Shown piece by piece: positions 33,240-42,016 of a stretch of 64,000 bases of DNA. The position numbers were made by a program, and so were the translations under genes. The stretch's first letter is position 1. Every line of letters begins with the position of its first letter. The notes beneath the pieces were generated by a model. The model saw only the letters and a list, made by a program, of their open reading frames with translations, searched no databases and was not told the origin of the DNA. The DNA comes from Bacillus_CJ salitolerans (GTDB lineage: Bacteria > Bacillota > Bacilli > Bacillales > SA4): contig NZ_JBHUEM010000003.1 in NCBI RefSeq assembly GCF_042680805.1, forward strand, positions 1-64,000, read 5' to 3'.

Positions 33240-34124
33240 ATGTCTTACATTTCATTTCGAGTACCGCCCTTTCCTACGTTTATTAAAGGGGGAGAGGCAG
33301 TATTTAGTACAGGTAAAAAACATTTTAAACGAACCTTCTCTGTGTTTGATCTCCTTTATGTAAAGAGTGGAACATTATTCATGGTGGAAAATAACCAGAA
33401 ATTCGATGTTGAAGAGGGGCAATACATCATTTTAATCCCAGAAAATGAGCATTATGGATACAAGGGATGTGAGAAGGAAACAGAGTTTTATTGGCTTCAT
33501 TTTGTCTTGGAGGGAGCTTGTAGGATAGTGGACAAAATGGACCTTGATTGGACAAAGCTAACTGTCCGTGAGGGAACTTTTGAAGAGCCAGCTCTATTCG
33601 ACTTCTATATTCCACAATCGGGTCAAATAAGTCAACGAGAATTACTTGAGCAAATGCTCCATCAACTCGTCTTAATAGGGAATGAACAGACACCAGATAA
33701 TTCCTTAAGACAACAAACATTGTTTCAAGAGCTACTCCTTCAGCTACAAAAGCAAGCATTGCAAATACCGTCAGCAACGGAAAGAGTTTGTGAAGACGCA
33801 TTAAAATATATTAGAGAAAACTATCAAAAACCAATGAAAATGACGGATATGTCTGGGTACTTACATTTTCATCCAGATTACATTACAAGATGTGTCCAAA
33901 AAACAATTGGGATCAATCCATCACAATATTTAAACCAATACCGAATTGCTCAGGCAAAAAGGCTACTCGCAACTACGAATGATAAAATTGCAGCTATTTG
34001 TAAAGAGGTAGGGATAGAAGATCAAGGATATTTTTCGAAGCTTTTTAAAAAGCTAGAAGGTATGTCACCAGTGGAATACAGGAGAGTTGTTCTACGTGCA
34101 TCAAGTGAAAGAGGAGAAGGCTGA
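33240..34124 (+). CDS. yisR: AraC-family transcriptional regulator (YisR-like)
   Basis: A 294-aa protein with an N-terminal cupin-type sensing domain (YIILIPENEHYGYKG, FYWLHFVLEG). The C-terminal double helix-turn-helix is at about residues 195-290: ALKYIRENYQKPMKMTDMSG, HPDYITRCVQKTIGINPSQY, KRLLATTNDKIAAICKEVGI, DQGYFSKLFKKLEGMSPVEY. GGAGAATATT gives the start. It is divergent from the MATE gene, so it may regulate it, possibly in response to a sugar or drug. A terminator overlaps its stop codon. Confidence 0.9.
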   Translation: MSYISFRVPPFPTFIKGGEAVFSTGKKHFKRTFSVFDLLYVKSGTLFMVENNQKFDVEEGQYIILIPENEHYGYKGCEKETEFYWLHFVLEGACRIVDKMDLDWTKLTVREGTFEEPALFDFYIPQSGQISQRELLEQMLHQLVLIGNEQTPDNSLRQQTLFQELLLQLQKQALQIPSATERVCEDALKYIRENYQKPMKMTDMSGYLHFHPDYITRCVQKTIGINPSQYLNQYRIAQAKRLLATTNDKIAAICKEVGIEDQGYFSKLFKKLEGMSPVEYRRVVLRASSERGEG

Positions 34125-34152
34125 GTCAAGAGTGACTCAGCCTTCATTTTTG
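34116..34152 (+). terminator. Terminator of the AraC regulator
   Basis: GAAGGCTGAGTCA and TGACTCAGCCTTC form a 13-bp perfect stem with a 4-nt loop, followed by ATTTTTG. The TGA stop codon is in the left arm. Confidence 0.93.
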
Positions 34153-34153
34153 C

Positions 34154-34400
34154 TTAGGAATTATAAATGCGCACTATTTCAGGATAACTGAGTGATGTGC
34201 GTAGTAATCCGGCTCCAGCGCCCAGCCAAGATAAAATGGCGATGATCTTTGCCATTTTATCCTACTCGAGGGAAAAAGAAAAATCACTTTTTCCTTGGTC
34301 AAATAACCCTTGAAGAGTAAAAGGGAAGAGCGCCCTTTTTCTCTGCAAGGAACATTTGCTATGCATGAGGCTAAACGGGCGCCCTGAGCCCTTTGTTCTT
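34154..34400 (+). repeat. Interspersed structured repeat, copy 4 (longest)
   Basis: Most complete copy: TAGGAATTATAAATG, TGAGTGATGTGC, AGTAATCCGGCTCCAGCGCC, then the optional hairpin GATAAAATGGC/GCCATTTTATC and CTACTCGAG. A second hairpin GGAAAAAG/CTTTTTCC, GGTCAAATAACCC, GGAACATTTGCTATGCATGA, GGGCGCCCTGAGCC and TTGTTCTT follow. The outer GCGCCC and GGGCGC can pair over the whole unit. It fills the gap between convergent yisR and the SDR gene. Confidence 0.78.
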
Positions 34401-34404
34401 ACTA

Positions 34405-35271
34405 TTATCCATTAACAATCTTTCCTCCGTTTACATGCAAGATTTGCCCTGTCATATAGGAGGAGTCACTGCTTGCTAAAAAAACATAACTAGGTGCTAA
34501 CTCAAACGGTTGTCCTGGACGTTTCATAGGCGTATTTGCCCCGAAGGATGCCACTTTTTCACTAGTAAAGGTGGATGGAATTAAAGGAGTCCATATCGGT
34601 CCAGGGGCTACTCCATTCACACGTATGCCCTTTCCGACTAACTGCTTTGCAAGGGAACGAGTAAAAGTCACAATAGCCCCTTTCGTTGCCGAGTAGTCCA
34701 ATAGTAATTCATTTCCTTCATAGGCTGTGATGGATGCGGTATTGATAATAGCACTCCCAATTTTTAAATATGGTAGGGCTGCCTTTGTTAAATAAAATAA
34801 CGAGAAAACATTCGTTTGAAATGTTTTTTCTAACTGCTCTTTTGAAATTTGTTCGATGCTCGTTTGTGGATGTTGCTCAGCTGCATTATTGACAAGTATA
34901 TCTATTTTTCCAAACGCTTGAACCGTTTCATTCACAACAGTTTGACAGAAGCGTTCGTCTCCGATATCTCCTGCCAATAGAAGGCACTTCACACCTTCAT
35001 TTTCTACAAACTTCTTTGTTTCATTCGCATCGGCGTGTTCCTTTAAATACACGATGACAACATCTGCACCTTCCTTTGCATAATAAATAGCAACTGACTT
35101 ACCAATCCCACTATCTCCACCTGTAATAATTGCAACTTTTTCTTTCAGCTTTCCACTTCCTATATAGGAGGAATCTACACTTTGTGGTCTGGGATTCATT
35201 TCTGATTCTATACCGGGCTGATGGTTTTGGTGCTGTGGTGGTAATGTGTTTTGTAATTGATTATCACTCAT
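34405..35271 (-). CDS. Short-chain dehydrogenase/reductase (general stress protein 39 type)
   Basis: A 288-aa NAD(P)-dependent SDR of the extended-N-terminus type found in YhdF/YdaD/YhxC. A hydrophilic leader (about 40 aa, rich in Gln, His and Pro) precedes the Rossmann motif TGGDSGIGKSVA, then NNAAEQHP. The catalytic Ser and YSATKG are in IINTASITAYEG and LDYSATKGAIV; PGPIWTPLIP and GGKIVNG follow. GGAG 8 nt upstream supports the start. No SigB-type promoter was recognised upstream. The substrate is unknown. Confidence 0.9.
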   Translation of the reverse strand: MSDNQLQNTLPPQHQNHQPGIESEMNPRPQSVDSSYIGSGKLKEKVAIITGGDSGIGKSVAIYYAKEGADVVIVYLKEHADANETKKFVENEGVKCLLLAGDIGDERFCQTVVNETVQAFGKIDILVNNAAEQHPQTSIEQISKEQLEKTFQTNVFSLFYLTKAALPYLKIGSAIINTASITAYEGNELLLDYSATKGAIVTFTRSLAKQLVGKGIRVNGVAPGPIWTPLIPSTFTSEKVASFGANTPMKRPGQPFELAPSYVFLASSDSSYMTGQILHVNGGKIVNG

Positions 35272-35360
35272 AAGACTTGCTCCTTTCCAAACAAACTATG
35301 AAATAGTATGTGAGAAAAGGGAAGGAACTATGAAAGGAGTAGTCGTCACAATGTGAAACG

Positions 35361-35391
35361 AAACAAAAAAAGAACAGGGAGCTACTCCCTG
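35361..35391 (-). terminator. Terminator of yitK
   Basis: On the minus strand CAGGGAG, loop TAG, CTCCCTG, then TTCTTTTTTTGTTTC, directly after the yitK stop codon. Confidence 0.93.
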
Positions 35392-35393
35392 CT

Positions 35394-35885
35394 TTAACGA
35401 TAGTTAATGAATTGTACATCAACTGATAAATCTGCCCCTTTAATGAGAGAGATGATTTGTTGTAAGTCATCTCTGCTTTTGCCTGTTACACGTACTTGAT
35501 CATCTTGAACTTGACTTTTTACTTTAAGACCTGAGTTTTTGATAAGTGTATTAATTTTTTTTGCATTTTCTTTATCAATGCCCTGAACCAGTTTTGCTTT
35601 TTGTCTCACTGTACCACCTGATGCAGGTTCTAATTTTCCATACTCTAGGTTTTTAGTAGGAACTCCTCTTTTAATAAGCTTTCCAATTAGAACATCCTTT
35701 AATTGCTCCATCTTATAATCATCATCTGATACGAGAACAATTTCTTCCTTTTCTAACGAAATACTGCTTTTACTACCTTTAAAGTCATAGCGTGTTTGAA
35801 TTTCCTTTAATGCGATACTAATGGCATTTGACACCTCTGGCATATCTACTTTAGAGACAATATCGAATGAACTTTCTTTTGACAT
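35394..35885 (-). CDS. yitK: YajQ family nucleotide-binding protein (YitK)
   Basis: A 163-aa protein, MSKESSFDIVSKVDMPEVSN and onward, with EIQTRYDFKGSKSSISL, LIKRGVPTKNLEYG and GKSRDDLQQIISLIKG: full-length YajQ/UPF0234. YajQ folds as two ferredoxin-like domains and binds RNA/nucleotides; a Xanthomonas homologue is reported to bind c-di-GMP. Whether this one does is unknown. Monocistronic with its own strong terminator and GGGAGAG ribosome binding site. Next to yitL as in B. subtilis. Confidence 0.92.
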   Translation of the reverse strand: MSKESSFDIVSKVDMPEVSNAISIALKEIQTRYDFKGSKSSISLEKEEIVLVSDDDYKMEQLKDVLIGKLIKRGVPTKNLEYGKLEPASGGTVRQKAKLVQGIDKENAKKINTLIKNSGLKVKSQVQDDQVRVTGKSRDDLQQIISLIKGADLSVDVQFINYR

Positions 35886-36031
35886 GTGTAACTCTCCCTC
35901 TTTGAAAAATAGCTATTATTAACAGTATTGTACGAATTTTCTAGGGGATAAACAAGGAATAGGCTTTTGCTTTGGTCATATCCTACTAAACGAATGTCGC
36001 TTTTTCAAGCTTTTCATATGATATTAGTTGA

Positions 36032-36037
36032 TATAAT
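36032..36037 (+). promoter_or_regulatory. Extended -10 promoter element of yitL
   Basis: TTGATATAATGGGG contains a perfect TATAAT with an extended TGN motif, 55 bp before the ATG at 36093. No good -35 is seen. It lies within the open frame extension from 35967, which supports the later start of yitL. Confidence 0.5.
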
Positions 36038-36092
36038 GGGGCGAAATGGCAATAATGATAATAGTATCCATAATGAAAGTAGGGTTAATTAC

Positions 36093-36950
36093 ATGATTAT
36101 ACCGGGTTTAATGCAAGATTTAGAGGTATCAAGAGAGGTTGATTTTGGTTACTATGTGACAGATGGGACGGATGAAGTACTACTTCCCACTAATGAAATT
36201 ATAGGTGAAATTGATATAAATGAAGCAGTTCATGTATTCATTTATCACGACCATCAAGGCCGGTTAATTTCTACGATGAAAACACCTCATATTACATTAG
36301 ATACATATGAGTGGGTAGACGTTGTTGAAGTAAGAGAAGATTTAGGTGTTTTTATTAATATCGGTTTAACAAAAGATATTCTTGTTTCAAAGGATGACCT
36401 ACCACTTTTTGAAGAGGTATGGCCTGATATCGGTGATAAGCTTTATTGTAGCCTAAAGCAGGATAAAAATGGGCGTTTACTAGGAAAGCTAGCAACCGAT
36501 CCTGTTATGAGAGATATCTCAGTTTCAGCAACAAGAGAAGCATTCAATCGAAATGTAAAAGGTGTTGTATTTCGAACTGTAAAAGTCGGAACTTATATGT
36601 ATACGGATGAAAAATTTATCGGGTTTATTCATGAGTCTCAACGGAGCACGGAACCGAGATTAGGGCAAAGAATTGAAGGGCGAATTATTGATATAAAAGA
36701 AGATGGAACGGTCAACATATCGTTACTACCGAGAAAACATGAAGCACTTGATGAAGACTCAACGGTGATTTTAGATTATATGGAAACGAGAGGAGGCGCA
36801 ATGCCATTCTGGGATAAATCTAACCCGGAGGATATTGAAGCACGGTTTAATATGAGTAAAGGTGCTTTCAAGCGAGCGTTAGGAAAATTAATGAAGGATA
36901 ACAAAGTGTATCAAGAAGAGGGATGGACCTATTTTACCACAAGAAAATAA
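36093..36950 (+). CDS. yitL: CvfB-family S1 RNA-binding protein (YitL)
   Basis: A protein of about 285 aa with tandem S1-like domains: EWVDVVEVREDLGVFINIG (about residues 70-125), and VVFRTVKVGTYMYTDEKFIG to GRIIDIKEDGTVNISLLPRK (about 155-220). A C-terminal winged helix follows (FNMSKGAFKRALGKLMKDNK). This is the CvfB/YitL architecture, linked to RNA binding and virulence-gene control in staphylococci. The frame is open from 35967, but the upstream 42 residues look non-conserved and overlap a promoter. MIIPGLMQDLEVS at 36093 resembles the family N-terminus. The ribosome binding site there (AGGG) is weak. Confidence 0.85.
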   Translation: MIIPGLMQDLEVSREVDFGYYVTDGTDEVLLPTNEIIGEIDINEAVHVFIYHDHQGRLISTMKTPHITLDTYEWVDVVEVREDLGVFINIGLTKDILVSKDDLPLFEEVWPDIGDKLYCSLKQDKNGRLLGKLATDPVMRDISVSATREAFNRNVKGVVFRTVKVGTYMYTDEKFIGFIHESQRSTEPRLGQRIEGRIIDIKEDGTVNISLLPRKHEALDEDSTVILDYMETRGGAMPFWDKSNPEDIEARFNMSKGAFKRALGKLMKDNKVYQEEGWTYFTTRK

Positions 36951-36956
36951 ACCAAT

Positions 36957-36983
36957 AAGCTCATAGAAATATGAGCTTTTTCC
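36957..36983 (+). terminator. Terminator of yitL
   Basis: AAGCTCATA, loop GAAA, TATGAGCTT, then TTTCCC. A perfect 9-bp stem just after the stop codon. Confidence 0.9.
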
Positions 36984-37103
36984 CATTTTTGGACGTAAGA
37001 TTTACAATATCTTAAAAATGCTACCATTGACTAAAGTCGAATATTGTCGGAAAATAATAAAGGTTATTCAACAAGGTTTACTTTATAAAGAGGAGCGTTG
37101 ACC

Positions 37104-38081
37104 ATGAGAAATAAGATTTTCCCATTAATTTTAATAGTAATACTTTCTTTAGTAGGTTGCTCAAATCAAAATCTAAACCTAACGAATGAGTTAGATCGAA
37201 TTAAAATTGGTATTATGTTGTCAGACGTCGGACTAGGTGATCAGTCATTTTCTGATTCTGCCTTTTATGGATTAATAAAAGCGAGAGATGAGCTAAACAT
37301 TTTGTTTGATTATCGTGAGCTCTCTGATTCGACTACCTATGAACAAGGACTTACAGAGCTTGTTGAAGCAGGAAATGATATTGTCGTAGGATTAGGGTTT
37401 ATGGTTCAAGAGGACATTGAAAAAGTAGCAGCTAAATTTCCAAAACAAAAATTTGTTCTGATAGACTCAATTTCCGAATTAGAAAATATCACGTCTATCA
37501 CATTTAAAGAAGATGAAGGAAGTTATTTAGCTGGAATTGCTGCAGCACTTGCAACGAAAACGAAGAAGATTGGATTCATTGGGGGAGCAGATGTACCATT
37601 AATTCATAAATTTGTAGAGGGTTTTACCCAAGGAGCGAAAGCAATAAAACCTGAAACCGAAGTTCTTGTTCAATATGCGGGAGATTTCGGAAATGATAAA
37701 CTCGGAAGATCAATCGCTGCTGAAATGATTGAACAAGAAGCAGATGTCCTTTATGCTGCTGCAGGATTTACAGGAGTAGGTGTGTTAAAAGAAGCAGAAT
37801 TAAATGGAGTATTAGCCATAGGTGTAGATAGTGATCAATACTTTTACGCCGAAAAAGCTGTAATGACATCTATGCTTAAAAATGTCGATGTTGCTTTATA
37901 TCAAGTAATTGCTGAGTATGTTCAAAATGGTGAGTTTCCAAAAGGTCATGTTCAACTAGGGCTAAAAGAAAATGGAGTTGGATTATCACCAATTCGAGTT
38001 GTGCCGTTTAATATGCAACAAATCAAAACCATCGACGACTATAAAGAGAAGATTGTAAGTGGAAAGATAACAGTGAACTAG
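37104..38081 (+). CDS. BMP-family substrate-binding lipoprotein
   Basis: A 325-aa lipoprotein: signal peptide MRNKIFPLILIVILSLVGC with lipobox LVGC (Cys 19). The BMP/PnrA (basic membrane protein) fold follows, with IGIMLSDVGLGDQSFSDSAF, FKEDEGSYLAGIAAALATK and KIGFIGGADVPLIHKF, then IGVDSDQY. BMP proteins bind nucleosides or similar ligands for ABC import, but no permease genes are nearby. Instead it is 12 nt upstream of a chemoreceptor gene, suggesting a ligand sensor for chemotaxis. The frame opens at a TTG at 37098; GAGGAG fits the ATG at 37104. Paralogous to Med at 56767. Confidence 0.9.
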   Translation: MRNKIFPLILIVILSLVGCSNQNLNLTNELDRIKIGIMLSDVGLGDQSFSDSAFYGLIKARDELNILFDYRELSDSTTYEQGLTELVEAGNDIVVGLGFMVQEDIEKVAAKFPKQKFVLIDSISELENITSITFKEDEGSYLAGIAAALATKTKKIGFIGGADVPLIHKFVEGFTQGAKAIKPETEVLVQYAGDFGNDKLGRSIAAEMIEQEADVLYAAAGFTGVGVLKEAELNGVLAIGVDSDQYFYAEKAVMTSMLKNVDVALYQVIAEYVQNGEFPKGHVQLGLKENGVGLSPIRVVPFNMQQIKTIDDYKEKIVSGKITVN

Positions 38082-38093
38082 GAGGTGTAAAGA

Positions 38094-39824
38094 ATGAAAA
38101 GAAACAGCATGAACGACCTGAAAAAGAATTCAAAGAACCCATTCAATAAGTCAATCTCTAAATTAACCTTTCGTATGAACCTAAAAAAGAAACTACTAAT
38201 CAATTCTATCGTATCATTGCTACTGGCAATTGCTATGATTGGCTTCATTATTGCAAAAATGACAGAAATAGAAAAATCCAATCAAGATTATGTACCATTC
38301 CTTTTGTCCGTGCAGGAATTAAATGCACAAATGAAAATTACAAAACAGAGCTTAAACACGTTTGCCTATAATATGACAGACGCTAACAAGTTAGAAGCAA
38401 TGGAGAATCTTACCTTAACTAGTGAAGCTTTTTCAGAGGTATTGGCCTTAAACACGTTATCCCATGCTGAACCAGTTATTAAGAAAGCGGATCAAAAGTA
38501 TAAATCATTACTATATGAGGCTCAAAAAGCATTGCAGGCATTAGATCCTTCAGAAGTAAAGAGGCAGTCAATTCGTACAGAAGGTGTCCTAAATGATTTA
38601 TTTTTATTAGACCTATTTGCGTCTAATCATTATGATTTACTACAACAAGATTTGAAATCGAAAATGGGATTTATCATCCTTTTTTCCAGTATTGGTTGTG
38701 TCATTTTGATACTAGCAACAATTTTGCTAAGCTACAGATTAACAACTTCTATTACAAAACCACTTGAGCAGTTATCTCATAATGCTAAACAAATTGCAGC
38801 AGGTCATTTAGATGTCAAACTTATTAAGTATGATAAGCGAGATGAAATTGGAACCCTTACTAGCTCTTTTTCACAAATGGTAAGCCAACTCCAAGGATTA
38901 CTAACATCCACTGGTTCTGTTAGTAAGAATGTTGAACAAATTGCAAAAGAAATTGAAGAAGAAAATAAGGGACTAACAGAAATTAGTAATCAAGTTGCTG
39001 TTTCAACAGACGAGCTTTCTTCGGGATCTCAAGTGATTTCAGAGGATCTTCAAAAATCGGTCACATTAGTAGAACAAATGGATCGCGATTTTAAGGAAAA
39101 CCTTGAACAATCCACTCATACTGCTAATTATAGTGAGAAGGCTGTAAAATCCATCATCGAAGGACGAAAAGCAATGGATGATCAAAAGCAGCTACTAATT
39201 GAAAATATTACGTCAATAAAAACGATTGAAAAGAAGGCAAAAGATTTTACAAACTATGCCGAAAAAATTGAAGAGATGGCAAGAACAGTCTCAACTATTG
39301 CTGATCAAACGAACCTTCTTGCATTAAATGCAGCAATCGAAGCTGCAAGAGCAGGGGAAGCTGGTAAAGGGTTTGCAGTGGTAGCTGATGAAGTGAGAAA
39401 ACTAGCAGAGGAATCAACGAAAGCAACGAAGCAAATATTTGAAATGGTAGACCATATCAAAAATGGGTTGTTCAATATAGTAGCGTCGGTAGAAGAAGGC
39501 ACCGATCTTGCAAGCAAACAAGAAACTTCTATGGATATGACGACGAATGCTTTTAGTACCATTGAAGGGAATGTACAAGGAATATCTGAAACAATCAAGC
39601 AGTTAGTCGAAGGCCTGCAAAAGTCTAAGCTTCGCGGAGAACAAGTATTAGAAGCAGTAGAAAATATTAGCTCCGTTGTCCAACAAGCAGCTGCAGGAAG
39701 CGAAGAGATTTCTGCTTCTACAAGTGAGCAATTATCGGCATTTGAAAAGCTTCAGACAAAAGTAACATCTATGAGAAATCTAACTGATGAATTAAATCGG
39801 GTTCTCTCTAACTTTAAGTTATAA
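38094..39824 (+). CDS. Methyl-accepting chemotaxis protein
   Basis: A 576-aa chemoreceptor. TM1 is at about residues 33-55 (LLINSIVSLLLAIAMIGFII), followed by an extracytoplasmic helical sensing domain of about 130 residues. TM2 is at about 190-212 (FIILFSSIGCVILILATILL), then a HAMP domain (SITKPLEQLSHNAKQIAAGH) and the signalling coiled coil. Its tip is ADQTNLLALNAAIEAARAGE, GKGFAVVADEVRKLAEES. AGGAGGTG precedes the start. It forms a two-gene unit with the BMP lipoprotein, whose ligand-bound form may be its signal. This is inference from synteny. Confidence 0.93.
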   Translation: MKRNSMNDLKKNSKNPFNKSISKLTFRMNLKKKLLINSIVSLLLAIAMIGFIIAKMTEIEKSNQDYVPFLLSVQELNAQMKITKQSLNTFAYNMTDANKLEAMENLTLTSEAFSEVLALNTLSHAEPVIKKADQKYKSLLYEAQKALQALDPSEVKRQSIRTEGVLNDLFLLDLFASNHYDLLQQDLKSKMGFIILFSSIGCVILILATILLSYRLTTSITKPLEQLSHNAKQIAAGHLDVKLIKYDKRDEIGTLTSSFSQMVSQLQGLLTSTGSVSKNVEQIAKEIEEENKGLTEISNQVAVSTDELSSGSQVISEDLQKSVTLVEQMDRDFKENLEQSTHTANYSEKAVKSIIEGRKAMDDQKQLLIENITSIKTIEKKAKDFTNYAEKIEEMARTVSTIADQTNLLALNAAIEAARAGEAGKGFAVVADEVRKLAEESTKATKQIFEMVDHIKNGLFNIVASVEEGTDLASKQETSMDMTTNAFSTIEGNVQGISETIKQLVEGLQKSKLRGEQVLEAVENISSVVQQAAAGSEEISASTSEQLSAFEKLQTKVTSMRNLTDELNRVLSNFKL

Positions 39825-39860
39825 AAAAAAATCAGCTCGATCATTGAGCTGATTTTTTCT
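39823..39860. terminator. Bidirectional terminator between MCP and DUF3941-like gene
   Basis: AAAAAAATCAGCTC and GAGCTGATTTTTT pair around GATCATT with A/T runs on both sides. It serves the chemoreceptor on plus and the 45-aa gene on minus. Confidence 0.92.
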
Positions 39861-39863
39861 TTT

Positions 39864-40001
39864 TTAAAGATGATCAGTTTTCTTAGAATACTGACGCTCT
39901 CCGTTTTGGCGATTTTTTTCTCTCTCTAGGTTCTTTTCATGCCGTTTTGCGTTTCTATCCTGAGCCTTTTTATCATTATCACTTGTTGTAAACTTTGGCA
40001 T
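39864..40001 (-). CDS. Small hydrophilic protein, DUF3941-like (45 aa)
   Basis: A short minus-strand gene read directly: MPKFTTSDNDKKAQDRNAKR, followed by HEKNLEREKNRQNGERQYS and KKTDHL. It is very rich in Lys, Arg, Asn and Asp, with no hydrophobic segment. The NDKKAQD-NAKRHEKN-GERQYSKKTDHL pattern resembles small DUF3941 proteins of Bacillus, judged from memory. GGGGGT lies 8 nt upstream, and a bidirectional terminator follows immediately. No function is known. Confidence 0.75.
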   Translation of the reverse strand: MPKFTTSDNDKKAQDRNAKRHEKNLEREKNRQNGERQYSKKTDHL

Positions 40002-40072
40002 AAGGATAACCCCCTTCTAAAATCATTACAGTTATATCCTTACACATCTAAACTTTTTTATCCTATAAATAA

Positions 40073-40933
40073 TTAGGCTTTCGTTTTATTAAGGAAGAAT
40101 AGAGCAATCGTTCCAGGTCCAGCATGTGCTCCTATCGCGGAACCAATTTGGTTAATGTAAAACGTTTCACAAGAGAACTCTTCTTTTATTTTCTCCTTTA
40201 ATAATAGAGCCGTTTCTTCATCGTCTCCATGGCTGATACCAATCACTTGATTACTTAAGTCACTACCTCTTTCTTTCATAAGCTCTATCATTCGCTGTAG
40301 TACTTTTTTTCTACCTCTAATTTTTTCTAGAGGGACTAATTTTCCATCTTCCACATGAAGCAATGGTTTAATGTTCAAAAGTCCACCAACAAACGCAGAA
40401 GCTTTTGAAATCCGTCCGCCTCTTGCTAAATATTCCAGGTTATCTACTGTAAATAAGTGCTGCATGTTTTGAGCAGTCTCGGTCGCTGTATGAACAACTT
40501 GATCATAAGATAAGCCTTTCTTGATTGCTTCAGCTGTTTCAAGTACAACCAACCCCATACCTAGAGAAGCAGCTTTCGTATCAATAATCGTTAGTTTAAA
40601 ATCTGGATACTGCTCTTTCACTTGTTCAGCCATCATCACTGAAGTTTGATATGTACCTGACAATTGTGAAGAGAAGGCAACATAAACGACATCTTTCTTT
40701 TCTTCTGCTAGCTTTGTAAATACCTCTTGAAACCTAGTGGGAGGAACTTGTGAAGTTTTCGGTACCTTTTCCTCTCTCATTGCTTCAAATATCTTGGAAG
40801 AATCAATGGTCTCCATATCATAGAAATCCTGTCCTTCAAGATGAACAACTAATGGAAATAATAGAATACCTTCTTTCTGTAAAAATTCTAGCGGTAGATC
40901 ACAACCGCTATCTGTTACTAACTGAATAGCCAT
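40073..40933 (-). CDS. yitS: DegV family fatty-acid-binding protein (YitS)
   Basis: A 286-aa DegV fold: IQLVTDSGCDLPLEFLQ at the N-terminus, KTSQVPPTRFQEVF, VYVAFSSQLSGTYQTSVMMA, DTKAASLGMGLVVL, LEYLARGGRISKASAFVGGL, then the C-terminal domain with GIGAHAGPGTIALFF-like sequence. DegV/FakB proteins bind a fatty acid and present it to the FakA kinase. Which partner is used here is unknown. ATG start with GGGGTG upstream. Place before yitT matches B. subtilis yitS. Confidence 0.93.
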   Translation of the reverse strand: MAIQLVTDSGCDLPLEFLQKEGILLFPLVVHLEGQDFYDMETIDSSKIFEAMREEKVPKTSQVPPTRFQEVFTKLAEEKKDVVYVAFSSQLSGTYQTSVMMAEQVKEQYPDFKLTIIDTKAASLGMGLVVLETAEAIKKGLSYDQVVHTATETAQNMQHLFTVDNLEYLARGGRISKASAFVGGLLNIKPLLHVEDGKLVPLEKIRGRKKVLQRMIELMKERGSDLSNQVIGISHGDDEETALLLKEKIKEEFSCETFYINQIGSAIGAHAGPGTIALFFLNKTKA

Positions 40934-41078
40934 CTAGACACCCCATTATATTTATTTTTTATGTAAAATAAGTATGTTACGATAAGTTTATCTAGTTTCT
41001 GAATAAAACTCAAATTTTTGTTTTTCTATTAAGTAAAAAGGAAATAGTAGTAGTATAGGAACATAAGGGGAGGATTAG

Positions 41079-41921
41079 ATGGTTCTTACCGAAGCTAAGA
41101 AAATAGTGATAATCGTCATTGGAGCATTACTTGGAGCTATTGCTCTTAATTTATTTTTAATACCCGCCAATGTATATGCTAGTGGTTTTACGGGTATTGC
41201 CCAACTAATAGCAAGCCTTGTCCAGGATTATACTCCCTATTACATATCGACAGGGATCTTGCTTTTTATCCTGAATATACCTGTAACGATATTAGGTTGG
41301 AGGAAAGTAGGGAAGTCTTTCACGCTATACAGTTTTATAAGTGTTGCATTAACAACCATTTTTCTTGAGTTAATCCCAGTCTATTCTGTATCTGAGGATA
41401 TTCTTCTTAATGCTGTGTTTGGAGGAGTGATTGCAGCTATTGGTATCGGAATTACCTTGAAATGGGGGGCTTCTACTGGTGGATTAGATATTATTGCGAT
41501 GGTCTTATCTAGAATGAAGGACCGTCCAGTGGGCACTTATATTTTTATTTTGAATGGGTTTATTATTACCGCAGCGGGTTATTTATATGGATGGGAGAAA
41601 GCTCTATACACGCTTGTCGCCCTTTATGTTTCAACGAGAGTCATTGATGCGATCCATACTCGTCATGAAAAGCTAACAGCTATGATTATTACAAAAAAAG
41701 GTGAAGATTTAAAAAATGCTATTCATGCGAAGCTTGTAAGAGGGATCACCATAGTACCTGCAAGAGGGGCATTCACTAACACGAATAAAGAGATGCTTAT
41801 CATTGTCATAACGAGATATGAACTATATGATTTAGAGAGAACAATAAAAGAGGTAGATCCAAATGCATTCACCAACATTGTACAATCGACTGGCATTTTT
41901 GGATTTTTTAGAAAGGAATAA
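41079..41921 (+). CDS. yitT: YitT family membrane protein (DUF161/DUF2179)
   Basis: A 280-aa protein. The N-terminal five or six helices (residues 8-180) include NLFLIPANVYASGFTGIAQL and GITLKWGASTGGLDIIAMVL, signatures of the YitT family. The C-terminal DUF2179 domain has HEKLTAMIITKKGEDLKNAI and RGITIVPARGAFTNTNKEML. The family's transport role is unestablished. GGGGAGG precedes the ATG. Divergent from yitS and followed by ipi, as in B. subtilis. Confidence 0.93.
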   Translation: MVLTEAKKIVIIVIGALLGAIALNLFLIPANVYASGFTGIAQLIASLVQDYTPYYISTGILLFILNIPVTILGWRKVGKSFTLYSFISVALTTIFLELIPVYSVSEDILLNAVFGGVIAAIGIGITLKWGASTGGLDIIAMVLSRMKDRPVGTYIFILNGFIITAAGYLYGWEKALYTLVALYVSTRVIDAIHTRHEKLTAMIITKKGEDLKNAIHAKLVRGITIVPARGAFTNTNKEMLIIVITRYELYDLERTIKEVDPNAFTNIVQSTGIFGFFRKE

Positions 41922-42016
41922 GTTTGTTAATGATCAATTAAATTTCGGGCGTAACCTTTCTACTTCCATAACGACTAATATTATAGAGAATGCTTTAACT
42001 TAGGAGGAAACAACAT

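Noticed and set aside
37000..37060. SigD-type promoter for the lipoprotein-chemoreceptor pair
   Set aside because: TAAA and GTCGAATA elements are present but the spacing is wrong for the SigD consensus; a weak SigA match (TTGACT at 37027) is as likely.
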